The notes beneath the pieces are model-generated. The model saw only the letters and a list, made by a program, of their open reading frames with translations. It did no database searches and was not told the origin of the DNA. Position numbers and translations under genes: made by a program. This document shows positions 17,239 through 26,821 of a stretch of DNA of 64,000 nucleotides, one piece after another (within the stretch, counting starts at the first letter, position 1; each line of letters begins with the position of its first letter). Source of the stretch: Planococcus sp. SK3692 (lineage in GTDB: Bacteria > Bacillota > Bacilli > Bacillales_A > Planococcaceae); the NCBI RefSeq assembly GCF_028890485.2, contig NZ_JARCHV010000001.1, forward strand, positions 186,001-250,000, in the 5' to 3' direction.

Positions 17239-18936
17239 TTATTTCATCAACAGCTTCCGGTCCCTCGCCAAAGTCAGCAATTCATCCGCATGCTGCAAGG
17301 TCAATTCGGTAATTTCTGCCCCTGACAACATGCGGCTCATTTCTTCGGTGCGCTTGCGTCCTTCGAGTTCTTTCACCGATGTGGTCGTGCGGTCCTTCGA
17401 TACTTTTTTCTCGATAAACAAATGCTGGTCTGCCATGGCGGCAACTTGCGGCAAATGGGAAATGCACAGCACTTGCGAATGACGGGCGATGGCAGCGATT
17501 TTCTCGGCAATCGCCTGTGCCACGCGGCCGCTGACTCCCGTGTCGACTTCATCGAAAATGATCGATGTAATGCCTTGGTGCTTGGAAAAAATCGTCTTCA
17601 ACGCAAGCATCATACGCGATAATTCGCCGCCTGACGCTACTTTCGTCAAGGGCTTTAACGGCTCGCCAACATTCGTCGAAATATGGAATGCGATGCTGTC
17701 TTGGCCAAAACGGTCGAACTTGCCTTTTGGCAGCAAATTGAATTGCACTGAAAATGACGCTTTGCCCATATGGAGCTCTTTTAGCTGTTCCATGATGGCT
17801 TTTGATAATTTGGCTGCCGCTTGTTTTCTCAGCATCGTCAGTTCTTCCGCTTCGATGCGCAAGTCCTCGGTCAATTCCTTCAGTTTTTCCTGATCGAGGC
17901 GCAGGCGTTGGTCGCGGTTAAGCAATTTATCGAGTTCGTCCGCTTGTTCTTCCTGATACAATAACATGTCCTCAACCGACGCGCCGTACTTGCGCTTCAG
18001 GGATTGCAATAATGCCAGGCGCTGTTCGATTTCATTGAGCCGTTCCGGGTCGAACTCCAGCTGGTCCAGGATGCGCTTGATTTCAGTCGACGTGTCCTGA
18101 AGCTGATAGAATGCCCCGGTAACCGATTCTGAGGCTTCTTTGAATTGCTCATCGACTGCAGCGGCATGTTCCAGTTCGCTCATCGCATTGCCGACCCAAT
18201 CAAGCCCCTTTGACTCCCCTTGAATCGCTTCATGGGCCTGTGAAATCGATTCGAAGATTTTGGTGAAATTCTGCAATCGTTTGCGTTCTTCCAGCAAAGT
18301 CTCTTCTTCTCCCGGCACGAGCTGGGCTTCTTCGATTTCATTCAATTGGAATGTCAACAAGTCGATGCGCTGTGCGATCTGTTGCTCGTTCTCATTATAG
18401 CTGGCAAATTCACGCTTTAATTTCGTGTATTTTTCAAATGTATGGCTATAACCTTCTTTAGCTTTAGTTAACAGTTTCCCGGCAAATTGATCCAATAGAT
18501 GAAGATGCTGCTTTTCATCCATCAATTCCTGCGTCTCGTGCTGGCCGTGGATGTCGATCAATGCGGCACCGACTTCACGCAAAATGGAAATGGTGACCAA
18601 TTTCCCGTTGATGCGGCAGACGTTTTTGCCTTTGCCATTGAGCTCGCGGCGCAATAAGACATCCCCATCGCTTGCTTGGATCCCGAAGTCCTCCAGTTTT
18701 TTATGGACCGGATGCTTTTCGCTTTCAATATGAAACAAGCCTTCAATCTCAGCTTTTTGGGCCCCGTGGCGAATGAATTCTTGGCTTCCTCGCCCTCCGG
18801 CTAGTAAATGCACGGCATCGATGATGATCGATTTCCCTGCACCGGTTTCCCCTGTCAGAACTGTCATGCCTTCTGTAAAACTGACCGATAATGTATCGAT
18901 AATCGCAAAATTGCGGATATCCAATTCTCGCAGCAT
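17239..18936 (-). CDS. recN: DNA repair protein RecN
   Basis: SMC-like ATPase of double-strand break repair, about 565 residues. Walker A GETGAGKSI near residue 30, long coiled-coil arms in the middle (Glu/Lys/Leu-rich, about 150-370), then the signature VASGGELSRMMLALK and Walker B SIIFDEVDTGVSG. The ATG at 18936 is eight bases from GAGGTGG; another in-frame ATG at 18942 is too close to it. Lies 12 bases after argR and 33 before spo0A, probably one transcript. Confidence 0.95.
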   Translation of the reverse strand: MLRELDIRNFAIIDTLSVSFTEGMTVLTGETGAGKSIIIDAVHLLAGGRGSQEFIRHGAQKAEIEGLFHIESEKHPVHKKLEDFGIQASDGDVLLRRELNGKGKNVCRINGKLVTISILREVGAALIDIHGQHETQELMDEKQHLHLLDQFAGKLLTKAKEGYSHTFEKYTKLKREFASYNENEQQIAQRIDLLTFQLNEIEEAQLVPGEEETLLEERKRLQNFTKIFESISQAHEAIQGESKGLDWVGNAMSELEHAAAVDEQFKEASESVTGAFYQLQDTSTEIKRILDQLEFDPERLNEIEQRLALLQSLKRKYGASVEDMLLYQEEQADELDKLLNRDQRLRLDQEKLKELTEDLRIEAEELTMLRKQAAAKLSKAIMEQLKELHMGKASFSVQFNLLPKGKFDRFGQDSIAFHISTNVGEPLKPLTKVASGGELSRMMLALKTIFSKHQGITSIIFDEVDTGVSGRVAQAIAEKIAAIARHSQVLCISHLPQVAAMADQHLFIEKKVSKDRTTTSVKELEGRKRTEEMSRMLSGAEITELTLQHADELLTLARDRKLLMK

Positions 18937-18954
18937 ATACATCCACCTCTTTAA

Positions 18955-19404
18955 TTAAAGCATTTCAATCAAACGTTGTTTCAGCACTTCACGGTGTTCC
19001 ACATCACGGCAAATGATCAAACATGTATCATCTCCGCAGATGGTCCCTAAAATTTCTTCCCAATCCAAATGGTCGATCAGCGAACCGATTGCATGAGCAT
19101 TTCCCGGTAAGGTCTTCATGACCAGAAAATGGCTGGCTCCATCGATGCTGACGAACGCATCGGTGAGCGCACGGTGCAATTTCTGCATCGGGTTAAAGCG
19201 CTGGTCTGCCGGCAAACTGTATTTATAGCGCCCATCCTGCAACGGAACTTTCACCAAATGCAGTTCCTTGATATCACGAGAAACGGTTGCTTGCGTCACT
19301 TCATAGCCCGCAGCTTTCAATAAGTCGACCAAATCATCTTGCGTTTCGATTTCGCGATTTGAAATCAAGTCGCGGATTTTGATATGACGTTGTCCTTTAT
19401 TCAT
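18955..19404 (-). CDS. argR: Arginine repressor ArgR/AhrC
   Basis: 149 residues, the standard size. N-terminal winged helix ([21 protein letters not shown]...[18 protein letters not shown]) and a C-terminal hexamerisation and arginine-binding domain with [15 protein letters not shown], including the Asp pair that binds arginine. It represses arginine biosynthesis and activates catabolism. An ARG box lies 17 bases before its start, so it probably controls its own synthesis and perhaps recN and spo0A after it. Confidence 0.95.
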   Translation of the reverse strand: MNKGQRHIKIRDLISNREIETQDDLVDLLKAAGYEVTQATVSRDIKELHLVKVPLQDGRYKYSLPADQRFNPMQKLHRALTDAFVSIDGASHFLVMKTLPGNAHAIGSLIDHLDWEEILGTICGDDTCLIICRDVEHREVLKQRLIEML

Positions 19405-19420
19405 GGTGCTCCCCCTTGAG

Positions 19421-19434
19421 TGAATAATTATTCC
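19421..19434. promoter_or_regulatory. ARG box (ArgR operator) before argR
   Basis: TGAATAATTATTCC, one base from the palindromic ARG box consensus TGAATAATTATTCA, 17 bases upstream of the argR ATG, in the right place for autorepression. Confidence 0.8.
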
Positions 19435-19546
19435 AGATACTTTATATCGTACATCTAATCGGCTTTGAAAACAAGGAAACTTCCTGCCCCACTAGAACTA
19501 TTTACCCCTTGCGAGCAAGCTTCACTCATTTTCAGCATCAACACAG

Positions 19547-19580
19547 AAAAAAAGGGCAGGGAATAAATTCCCTGGCCCTG
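19547..19580 (-). terminator. Terminator after tlyA
   Basis: Minus strand AGGGCCAGGGA, short loop, TCCCTGCCCT, then seven T, starting directly after the tlyA stop codon. It ends the xseA-to-tlyA unit; argR is read from its own start. Confidence 0.85.
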
Positions 19581-20426
19581 TTAACTCGATTGCGTATTTT
19601 TGTCCTTGAATGCAGAATGGGCATGCTCGACGGTTTGCGCAATCGACTGCGCATCCGGCAAATCACTTTTAGTTGCTTGTTCATTGGACACAAGATGAAA
19701 TAAAAACTCGATATTGCCTTCACCGCCGGTAATCGGCGAATAGGTCATCGCCTTGACTTCGAAACCGCAGTCGACTGCATAAGCTGCTACTTTTTGCAGC
19801 ACTTCCTGATGCACTTTCGGATCGCGGACGATGCCTTTTTTGCCAACTTTCTCGCGGCCTGCTTCAAATTGGGGCTTGACGAGCGCAAGGCAATCGCCGC
19901 CTGGGACCAAAATGGTTTTCAGCACCGGCAAGATGATGCGCAGCGAAATGAAGGATACGTCGATGGTTGCCACTTCCGGCAAGCCTTCCTGAAAATCTTC
20001 AGGTTTCGAGTGGCGGAAGTTCGTGCGCTCCATGACCGTTACGCGCGGGTCTTGGCGGATTTTCCAGGCCAGCTGGTTATAGCCGACATCTAGCGCATAG
20101 CCGTGCCGAGCCCCCTTTTGCAATGCGCAATCGGTGAAGCCACCCGTCGATGAACCGATATCCAGCATCATTTTGCCTTCCACCGTCACATCAAATTCAG
20201 CAAGCGCTTTTTCCAGTTTCAAGCCTCCGCGGCTGACATAGCGCAAGTCATTTCCTTTTTTCTCAAGCGGTGCATCCTCAGGTATTTTTTCGCCTGGTTT
20301 TTCGAGGCGTTCAGTGCCCGAGAAAATCACACCAGCCATGATGGCGCGCTTGGCTTTTTCACGTGTTTCACAGATGCCCCGATCTACTAGCAGGACATCC
20401 ACCCGTTCTTTCTTCACTTTATTCAT
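19581..20426 (-). CDS. tlyA: TlyA-family rRNA (cytidine-2'-O)-methyltransferase
   Basis: 281 residues. N-terminal S4 RNA-binding domain ([26 protein letters not shown]) followed by an FtsJ/RrmJ-type SAM methyltransferase domain with [20 protein letters not shown] as motif I. The family methylates 16S and 23S rRNA; some members are called hemolysins for historical reasons. The ATG overlaps the dxs stop by four bases. Equals B. subtilis yqxC in place. Exact rRNA target not shown by the sequence. Confidence 0.9.
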   Translation of the reverse strand: MNKVKKERVDVLLVDRGICETREKAKRAIMAGVIFSGTERLEKPGEKIPEDAPLEKKGNDLRYVSRGGLKLEKALAEFDVTVEGKMMLDIGSSTGGFTDCALQKGARHGYALDVGYNQLAWKIRQDPRVTVMERTNFRHSKPEDFQEGLPEVATIDVSFISLRIILPVLKTILVPGGDCLALVKPQFEAGREKVGKKGIVRDPKVHQEVLQKVAAYAVDCGFEVKAMTYSPITGGEGNIEFLFHLVSNEQATKSDLPDAQSIAQTVEHAHSAFKDKNTQSS

Positions 20427-22333
20427 AGAGCGTTCGACCGCTCCTGCTGTTGCGAATTTTGCTTTGCGCGCTGTTTCACTTTTTTGACCACTTCGTCGCT
20501 ATTGAGGTGAATCTCATCCATCAATTCAGCGACATCGCCATGTTCAACAAAGAGATCTGGAATGCCCATGCGGTCAATAACGGCATTCTGGTAGCTGTTA
20601 TCATGCGCGTATTCAAGCACTGCACTGCCGAAGCCGCCTTGCAATACCGCTTCTTCAATTGTCAATACCGGCACATTGCGTTTAAAAATCGACGCCAGCA
20701 TTTCTTCATCCAGCGGTTTGATGAAACGCGAGTTCACCACTTCCACTTGGATGCCTTCTTCGCGCAATTGTTCAGCAGCATGAAGCGCCATCGGGATTGT
20801 TGTGCCGAATGCCAAAATGACTGCATCTGCCCCTTCGGTCAACACTTCCCAGCTGCCAATCGGGATCGCTTTAAGTTCATCGTCCATTGGCACGCCAAGG
20901 CCATTGCCGCGCGGATAGCGCAAGGCGATTGGGCCGCCGTTGTAATCGATTGCCGTTTTGACCATATGCTGCCCTTCATTTTCATCTTTTGGCATCATCA
21001 AGACCATGTTCGGGAGATGGCGCAAGAAGGCGATATCAAAGACGCCCTGATGCGTTTCGCCATCCGCCCCGACAAGGCCTGAGCGGTCGATGCCGATAAA
21101 GACATTCAAGTTCTGGCGGCAAATATCGTGGACGACTTGGTCATACGCACGTTGCAGGAATGTCGAATAAATGGCCAGGAATGGCTTCATCCCTTGGGTC
21201 GCAAGTCCCGCAGCCATCGTGGTCGCATGCTGTTCAGCGATACCGACATCGAACATGCGCTCAGGAAATTCAGAAGCGAAGCCTTCCAATTTCGAGCCCA
21301 CTGGCATGGCCGGCGTGATGGCGACGATGCGCTCATCGGTACGTGCCAGTTTGCGTGTCGTTTCAGCGATCAAGCCGCTCCACGAAGGCGCTGTGGAGGA
21401 GGATTTCACCAAATCGCCAGTTTCCATTTTATAAGGCCCGATTCCGTGCCATGTGCCGATTTTATCCTGCTCGGCCGGCAAATAGCCTTTGCCTTTTTTC
21501 GTAATGACATGAAGCAAGACAGGGCCTTTTGTTTTTTTCGCATATTCCAGGTTGTCTTCAAGCTCCTCAAGGTCGTGCCCATCGATAGGGCCGAGATATG
21601 TGAATCCGAGCTCTTCGAAAAACATGCCGGAAACGACCAGATACTTCAAGCTGTCTTTGACGCGCTCTGCCGTTGAGGCAAGCTTGCCACCGACTGCCGG
21701 TACTTTTTTCAGCAAGTATTCCAGATCGTCTTTGACTTTATTGTATTTGCCGGCTGTCCGCATGCGTCCAAGAACGCTATGTAGCGCCCCGACATTCGGT
21801 GCAATCGACATTTCGTTGTCGTTCAGGATGACGGTCATGTCAGTTTGTGCATGCCCGATATGGTTCAATGCCTCAAACGCCATGCCGCCAGTCAATGCGC
21901 CATCGCCAATGATCGGAATGACATAATTTTTGTCTTTTTTAATATCGCGCGCTGCTGCCATGCCCATTGCCGCAGATAAGGAAGTCGAGCTGTGGCCGGT
22001 TTCCCAGACATCGTGATCGCTTTCGTTGCGTTTCGGGAAGCCGCACAAGCCTTTGAATTGGCGTAGCGTGTCGAATTGATCTGCACGTCCCGTCAAAATT
22101 TTATGGACATAAGACTGATGCCCCACATCCCAAATCAATTTGTCGTCGGGGCTATTAAAAACACGGTGAAGTGCAATCGTCAATTCCACTACGCCGAGGT
22201 TCGGGCCGATATGGCCACCGGTTTTCGAAAGATTTTCTATGAGAAATCGACGGATATCTTCACTTAAGAGCTCCAATTGTTCTGGATTTAACTCTTTTAG
22301 GAAAGATGGACCAGTTATCGAATGAAGATCCAT
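20423..22333 (-). CDS. dxs: 1-deoxy-D-xylulose-5-phosphate synthase
   Basis: 636 residues, full length. First enzyme of the MEP isoprenoid route: pyruvate and glyceraldehyde-3-phosphate to DXP, thiamine diphosphate dependent. Seen: [32 protein letters not shown] (thiamine motif start, ending NDNEMSI), [15 protein letters not shown] and [15 protein letters not shown]. Together with ispA just upstream and ispG at 58763 it supplies precursors for quinones, undecaprenol and any carotenoids. Confidence 0.96.
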   Translation of the reverse strand: MDLHSITGPSFLKELNPEQLELLSEDIRRFLIENLSKTGGHIGPNLGVVELTIALHRVFNSPDDKLIWDVGHQSYVHKILTGRADQFDTLRQFKGLCGFPKRNESDHDVWETGHSSTSLSAAMGMAAARDIKKDKNYVIPIIGDGALTGGMAFEALNHIGHAQTDMTVILNDNEMSIAPNVGALHSVLGRMRTAGKYNKVKDDLEYLLKKVPAVGGKLASTAERVKDSLKYLVVSGMFFEELGFTYLGPIDGHDLEELEDNLEYAKKTKGPVLLHVITKKGKGYLPAEQDKIGTWHGIGPYKMETGDLVKSSSTAPSWSGLIAETTRKLARTDERIVAITPAMPVGSKLEGFASEFPERMFDVGIAEQHATTMAAGLATQGMKPFLAIYSTFLQRAYDQVVHDICRQNLNVFIGIDRSGLVGADGETHQGVFDIAFLRHLPNMVLMMPKDENEGQHMVKTAIDYNGGPIALRYPRGNGLGVPMDDELKAIPIGSWEVLTEGADAVILAFGTTIPMALHAAEQLREEGIQVEVVNSRFIKPLDEEMLASIFKRNVPVLTIEEAVLQGGFGSAVLEYAHDNSYQNAVIDRMGIPDLFVEHGDVAELMDEIHLNSDEVVKKVKQRAKQNSQQQERSNAL

Positions 22334-22426
22334 TTGCCATCACACACCTTTTTTCTATATTTTCCTGTATTGTTGTCTCCCCATATTATAGCAAGACTGG
22401 GCAAATGTACAAACAAGAGCCCTAAC

Positions 22427-23305
22427 TCAGCTTTTTCGCTGGACGATCAATTCGGTCAATTCCTTCAATAGCTGCTGTTCGCCAGGAAGCCCCTTAAGCG
22501 CATCGAGTGCTTGTTGTGCGTGATAATCCAGTTTTTCTTTCGCTTTTGGCAAGGTCAAAATGCCTGGATAAGTGCTTTTGTCGCTTGTTTCGTCTTTCCC
22601 GGCCGTTTTCCCAAGCTCTTCGGAAGTGCCCGTCACATCCAAGATGTCATCCTGGATTTGGAACGCCAGCCCGAGATGGCGGCCGAATGTTGAAAGCGCC
22701 ACCAATTGCTCAGAACTGGCGCCTGCAAGAATGGCTCCTGAAATGATGCTATAGGTCAATAACGCGCCAGTCTTGAGTAAATGCACTTGCTCCAATTGCT
22801 CCAAGCCCAGCTGCTTTTCTTCCCCTTCAATATCGAGAACCTGGCCGCCGACCATGCCTTCTGCACCGGCAGCTGTCGACAATAAGTCGATGAGGCGCAC
22901 TTTGTCTTCTGCAGAGACATCTTCCAAACGCGCCAAGATGCCAAAGCTCAAAGTCAATAAAGCATCTCCTGCTAAAATGGCGACTGCTTCACCGAATACT
23001 TTATGGTTGGTCGGCATGCCGCGGCGCAAATCGTCATTGTCCATGCTCGGCAAATCATCGTGAATTAAGGAATATGTATGGATCATTTCGATCGCAGCTG
23101 CCACTTTCAACGCATCCGGATGGGCTGCGCCTTGTTCATGCATCGTGGCGAGCACGAGCATCGGGCGGATGCGCTTGCCTCCTGCCTGCAACGAATAATG
23201 CATCGATTCCTTCAAAGATTGCGGAATGGCCAATCCACTGATCAATTCTGCCATCTCCTGCTGGATGACTGGTTCATAATGGGTTCTGAATTGTTTTAGG
23301 TTCAT
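22427..23305 (-). CDS. ispA: Farnesyl diphosphate synthase (geranyltranstransferase)
   Basis: 292-residue all-helical trans-prenyltransferase. First Asp-rich motif DDLPSMDNDD and following RRG, second motif QDDILD, and the KTG segment (LLKTGALLTYS) are intact. It condenses IPP with DMAPP and GPP to FPP. The start overlaps the end of xseB by four bases, as in B. subtilis yqiD. Ninety-three bases separate it from dxs, with no clear terminator. Confidence 0.93.
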   Translation of the reverse strand: MNLKQFRTHYEPVIQQEMAELISGLAIPQSLKESMHYSLQAGGKRIRPMLVLATMHEQGAAHPDALKVAAAIEMIHTYSLIHDDLPSMDNDDLRRGMPTNHKVFGEAVAILAGDALLTLSFGILARLEDVSAEDKVRLIDLLSTAAGAEGMVGGQVLDIEGEEKQLGLEQLEQVHLLKTGALLTYSIISGAILAGASSEQLVALSTFGRHLGLAFQIQDDILDVTGTSEELGKTAGKDETSDKSTYPGILTLPKAKEKLDYHAQQALDALKGLPGEQQLLKELTELIVQRKS

Positions 23306-23538
23306 TGCGCATTTCCTTCCCCTTCGATTTCAGCAGGCACTTCTTTTCCATCTTTCATCATCGTCACCAGCTGGGTTTCGGCATTTTTCAGTTTATCGTG
23401 GCATAGCTTCGACAGCTCCATGCCTTTTTGATAAAGTGTTAGCGCTTCTTCAAGTGGCACATCGCCTTGTTCGAGCAAGCGCACAATTTCCTCCAACTGT
23501 TCCATCGCATCGTTGAACATCATCTTATTTTCTGCCAT
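23302..23538 (-). CDS. xseB: Exodeoxyribonuclease VII small subunit
   Basis: 78 residues. Typical small-subunit sequence FNDAMEQLEEIVRLLEQGDVPLEEALTL-type helices followed by YQKGMELSKLCHDKL. It binds XseA to form the single-strand exonuclease VII. Its ATG immediately follows the xseA stop, and its end overlaps ispA by four bases. Confidence 0.94.
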   Translation of the reverse strand: MAENKMMFNDAMEQLEEIVRLLEQGDVPLEEALTLYQKGMELSKLCHDKLKNAETQLVTMMKDGKEVPAEIEGEGNAQ

Positions 23539-24891
23539 TTAGTCGCGCTCCTTATCTTTTGGGTTGATCGCTTCGATGACGGTTTCGACTTCCCCGTCTT
23601 TCAATGAAAGGCTTAGCCTGTCGCCAAGCTCGAGCTGATCGACTGATTTTACAACGCCGCCTTGTTTGAACGGAATTGCATAGCCCCTGTCCATGATCTT
23701 CAAGGGACTGAGTGCGTCCAAGGTACGGATTGCGGATTTTAATTGCTGGTCCCGCTGCCTGAACACTTGGGTAATGCGCTGGTCGAGCCGGTCACCAAGA
23801 CCGGCTAACTCACGTTCGGCTTGGCGAATCCGTTCAGAAGGCTTGCGCATTTCCAATTGGCGCGAAAGCATCGCCAAACGGTCGCCTGAGCGCCTTGTCG
23901 TCAGTACCGTCTCGCGCTGCAGCGCATCCGTCGCCCGTTCGATGCGCTCGATGAACGGACGGTAGAGCCGGTCTGGGTAGGCCATCGGATAGGAATTCTG
24001 GAGCTGCGTCAGGCGAATGCGGCGCTGCTCCAAATCATTCGACATGAGCCGGAACATCACTTGCCGCTGGCCCATGACGCGCTCGAGCAGCTCGATGCGG
24101 CTCGGAACCGCGAGCTCTGCAGCGGCGGTCGGGGTGGCTGCGCGCAAATCGGCGACAAAATCAGCGATCGTCGTATCGGTTTCATGGCCGACCGCCGAAA
24201 TGATTGGAATTCGGGAATCATAAATCGCACGTGCCACTGCTTCTTCATTGAATGCCCACAAGTCTTCAATCGACCCGCCACCGCGCCCGACAATTAAGAC
24301 ATCGCTATCTGTATGGTTCGCTTGTTGGATGGACTGGACAATCGATTGGACAGCTCCCTGACCTTGCACCAATGTCGGAAACAGCACAATTCGCGCAAGT
24401 GGGTACCGCCGCCTGAGCGTAGTGATGACGTCGCGTACCGCTGCCCCGGTCTGCGCCGTGATTACTGCGACTTTTTCAGGAAACTCGGGCAGTGGCTGTT
24501 TATGCGCAGCATTGAACAAGCCCTCATTTCCGAGCTTTTCTTTTAATTGCTCGAACGCCAAATAATAATCGCCGATGCCATCGGGCTGCATTGATTGGGC
24601 ATACAGTTGGTATTGCCCCGATGCTTCGTAAACGGAGATATCCCCGCGGATCAACACGGTCATGCCGCTTTCCGGACGGAATTTCATCGATTTCGCCTTC
24701 GCAGAGAACATGACGGCCGGCATGCGCGCTTTCTGGTCTTTTAACGTGAAATAAATATGCCCGCTCGTATGGATTTTTACGTTCGACAGCTCTCCTTTTA
24801 CGTAAACATCACGCAAATGAGGGTCGGCATCGAATTTCTTTTTTATGTATTTCGTTACAGCTGCAACACTTAAGTACGGGTCGGTCGCCAA
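23539..24891 (-). CDS. xseA: Exodeoxyribonuclease VII large subunit
   Basis: 450 residues. N-terminal OB-fold (VKGELSNVKIHTSGHIYFTLKD), catalytic core with AVITAQTGAAVRDVITTLRRR, GRGGGSIEDLWAFNEE and SAVGHETDTTIADFVADLRA, and a long coiled-coil C-terminal half. The start is a TTG at 24891 with AGGGG eight bases upstream. A terminator separates it from folD, so it is likely the first gene of xseA-xseB-ispA-dxs-tlyA. Confidence 0.94.
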   Translation of the reverse strand: MATDPYLSVAAVTKYIKKKFDADPHLRDVYVKGELSNVKIHTSGHIYFTLKDQKARMPAVMFSAKAKSMKFRPESGMTVLIRGDISVYEASGQYQLYAQSMQPDGIGDYYLAFEQLKEKLGNEGLFNAAHKQPLPEFPEKVAVITAQTGAAVRDVITTLRRRYPLARIVLFPTLVQGQGAVQSIVQSIQQANHTDSDVLIVGRGGGSIEDLWAFNEEAVARAIYDSRIPIISAVGHETDTTIADFVADLRAATPTAAAELAVPSRIELLERVMGQRQVMFRLMSNDLEQRRIRLTQLQNSYPMAYPDRLYRPFIERIERATDALQRETVLTTRRSGDRLAMLSRQLEMRKPSERIRQAERELAGLGDRLDQRITQVFRQRDQQLKSAIRTLDALSPLKIMDRGYAIPFKQGGVVKSVDQLELGDRLSLSLKDGEVETVIEAINPKDKERD

Positions 24892-24916
24892 TATGTCAAC
24901 CCCTGTCTATAGAAAG

Positions 24917-24948
24917 TAAAAAGCTGTCTTTCTTTCGAAAAACAGCTC
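24917..24948 (-). terminator. Terminator between folD and xseA
   Basis: Minus strand: 11-bp stem AGCTGTTTTTC / GAAAGACAGCT with a GAAA tetraloop, followed by five T. Confidence 0.75.
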
Positions 24949-24963
24949 TATTTGCTATTCATT

Positions 24964-25839
24964 TTACACGCTTTTGGCAGCTTTGTCTTTCGATAATCCT
25001 TTTTCAGCCGACAGCAATGTATTTTCCATCAGCATCGCGATGGTCATGGGCCCAACGCCGCCAGGAACCGGCGTGATAAAGCTTGCCCGCTCACGCACCG
25101 CCTCGAAGTCGACGTCGCCGCACAGCTTGCCGTTTTCGTCACGGTTCATGCCGACATCAATGACGACCGCATCTTCTTTAATATGGTCTGCCCCGATGAA
25201 CTTCGCACGGCCGATTGCCGCAATGACGATGTCCGCTTGCTTGGTCATCGCCTTTAAGTCCGCTGTTTTGGAATGGCAATAGGTAACAGTCGCGTCTTTT
25301 TGCAACAGCAGCTGGCCGACCGGTTTGCCGACGATATTGCTGCGGCCGATGACGACAGCGTGCTTGCCTGCAGGATCGATGCCGTAATGCTCAAGAAGCA
25401 CCATTACCCCGTGCGGCGTGCACGGCAGGAAAGTGTCTTTGCCGATCATCAAATTGCCGACTGAAATCGGATGAAATCCATCGACATCTTTTTCTGGAGC
25501 AATTGCCGTGATGATATTGAATTCGTCGATCTGGGCAGGAAGCGGCAATTGCACTAAAATGCCGTGAATGTCCGGGTCGTTATTCAATTCATCGATTTTT
25601 TCAAGCAGCTCTTGCTCGGTCAGTGAAGCGGGGTATAAATGAAGATCCGAACGCATGCCGAGTGATTCGCATGTTTTCTTCTTGTTTTTGACGTAGGTTT
25701 GCGAAGCGGAATCATCGCCCACTAAAACGACCGACAGGCCAGGGGTGATTCCGTTTGTTTTCAGTTTCTCTACACGTTGTTGCACTCGCTCTTTAATTTT
25801 CAGGCTTACGGCTTTTCCATCAATCAATTCAGCAGTCAC
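24964..25839 (-). CDS. folD: Methylenetetrahydrofolate dehydrogenase / cyclohydrolase
   Basis: 291 residues. Bifunctional NADP-dependent enzyme of one-carbon metabolism. Catalytic Tyr and Lys lie in SQTYVKNKKKTCESLG; NADP site VVIGRSNIVGKPVGQLLL; C-terminal FITPVPGGVGPMTIAML. GTG start at 25839 with GGAGG upstream. It connects with the glycine cleavage genes and the 5-formyl-THF cycloligase elsewhere in the window, which feed the same folate pool. Seventeen bases downstream of nusB. Confidence 0.95.
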   Translation of the reverse strand: MTAELIDGKAVSLKIKERVQQRVEKLKTNGITPGLSVVLVGDDSASQTYVKNKKKTCESLGMRSDLHLYPASLTEQELLEKIDELNNDPDIHGILVQLPLPAQIDEFNIITAIAPEKDVDGFHPISVGNLMIGKDTFLPCTPHGVMVLLEHYGIDPAGKHAVVIGRSNIVGKPVGQLLLQKDATVTYCHSKTADLKAMTKQADIVIAAIGRAKFIGADHIKEDAVVIDVGMNRDENGKLCGDVDFEAVRERASFITPVPGGVGPMTIAMLMENTLLSAEKGLSKDKAAKSV

Positions 25840-25856
25840 GTAGATTCCTCCAATGA

Positions 25857-26249
25857 TTAGTTCGCAGTTTGGTCAGTGAATTTCGACAGCACGCCGTTGA
25901 CGAAACGGCTTGATTTGTCGTCCCCGAAGGTTTTACTCAATTCGATTGCTTCGTTCAAGACGACGCGGCTTGGCGCATCCTCCATGTATTCAAGTTCAAA
26001 AACAGCCATGCGCAAAATGGTGCGTTCGACTTTTGGCAAACGCTCAAGCGACCAGTTTTGCAAATGGCCTTTGAGTTTTTCGTCGATTTCCTGCTGCTTG
26101 CTGTTGGTGCCTTCGACTAATAGTTTATAAAATTGGTCGGTTTCCCCGTCCATGACATGTTCCATCGCTTCTTCGATTGTCAATTCGGTTCCATCGAGCT
26201 GGAATAGCGTCTGAAGCGCTTTTTCACGTGCTTCGTGTCGTTTCATCAT
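25857..26249 (-). CDS. nusB: Transcription antitermination factor NusB
   Basis: 130 residues from the ATG at 26249 (AAAGGAG upstream). All-helical RNA-binding protein that with NusE acts at boxA in rRNA operons. Seen: RHEAREKALQTLFQLDG, WSLERLPKVERTILRMAVFEL and a C-terminal NEAIELSKTFGDDKSSRFVNGVLSKF. A longer open frame to 26393 has no ribosome site. It lies after a terminator, so it probably has its own promoter in the 26250-26350 interval. Confidence 0.93.
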   Translation of the reverse strand: MMKRHEAREKALQTLFQLDGTELTIEEAMEHVMDGETDQFYKLLVEGTNSKQQEIDEKLKGHLQNWSLERLPKVERTILRMAVFELEYMEDAPSRVVLNEAIELSKTFGDDKSSRFVNGVLSKFTDQTAN

Positions 26250-26351
26250 AACTCCGGTCTCCTTTTTCAAGCTGATTATCCACCCATTATACAGGTAATC
26301 CCGTGGAACTTCCAAGTTTGAAATGTTCCAACAAATCACCACAACCCTAGC

Positions 26352-26406
26352 GCATCCATAAAAAAGAAGGCTGGCCGAAACATGCACGAGCATGTCCGGA
26401 CAGCCT
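26352..26406 (-). terminator. Terminator after the Asp23-family gene
   Basis: Minus strand hairpin: AGGCTG, TCCGGACATGC, loop TCGT, GCATGTTTCGG, CCAGCCT, followed by TTCTTTTTT. Begins right after the stop at 26412. Confidence 0.85.
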
Positions 26407-26411
26407 GCTTA

Positions 26412-26807
26412 TCAGTCTACTTGGGGATTGTCGAAATGTATTCCGGTAATGTGTACATTCACTTCCTGCGTCTGCAAAGAAGTCATGGTCTCCAGGGTTT
26501 GTCGGACTTGTTCCTGAATTTTTTTGGCCGTATTCGGGATCGATACGCCGTAATCGATGACGCAATAGACATCAATCGCCAGACCCTCGTCCGATAATTC
26601 GGTTTTGATGCCTTTGCCATGGACTTTTTTCCCCAAACGTTCAACGACGCCTGAAGCAAAATTGCCGCGCATGCTGGCAACGCCTTCGATATCGGTCGCA
26701 GCGATGCTGGCGATAATTTCCAGCACCTCTGAGGCAACTTCAATATTGCCGAGATCCTGCGCACCGGGTGATTTCATTTTTACATAGTGGATTACTTTTT
26801 CTGCCAT
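26412..26807 (-). CDS. Asp23/Gls24 family envelope stress protein (YqhY-like)
   Basis: 131 residues of the DUF322 family: NIEVASEVLEIIASIAATDIEGVASMRGN near the start and VDVYCVIDYGVSIPNTAKKIQEQV in the middle. In B. subtilis, yqhY stands after accBC, and its product is linked to control of acetyl-CoA carboxylase activity. Here it follows accC by 14 bases, so the same accB-accC-yqhY arrangement holds. Molecular function remains uncertain. Confidence 0.85.
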   Translation of the reverse strand: MAEKVIHYVKMKSPGAQDLGNIEVASEVLEIIASIAATDIEGVASMRGNFASGVVERLGKKVHGKGIKTELSDEGLAIDVYCVIDYGVSIPNTAKKIQEQVRQTLETMTSLQTQEVNVHITGIHFDNPQVD

Positions 26808-26821
26808 TTGAATGTTCCTCC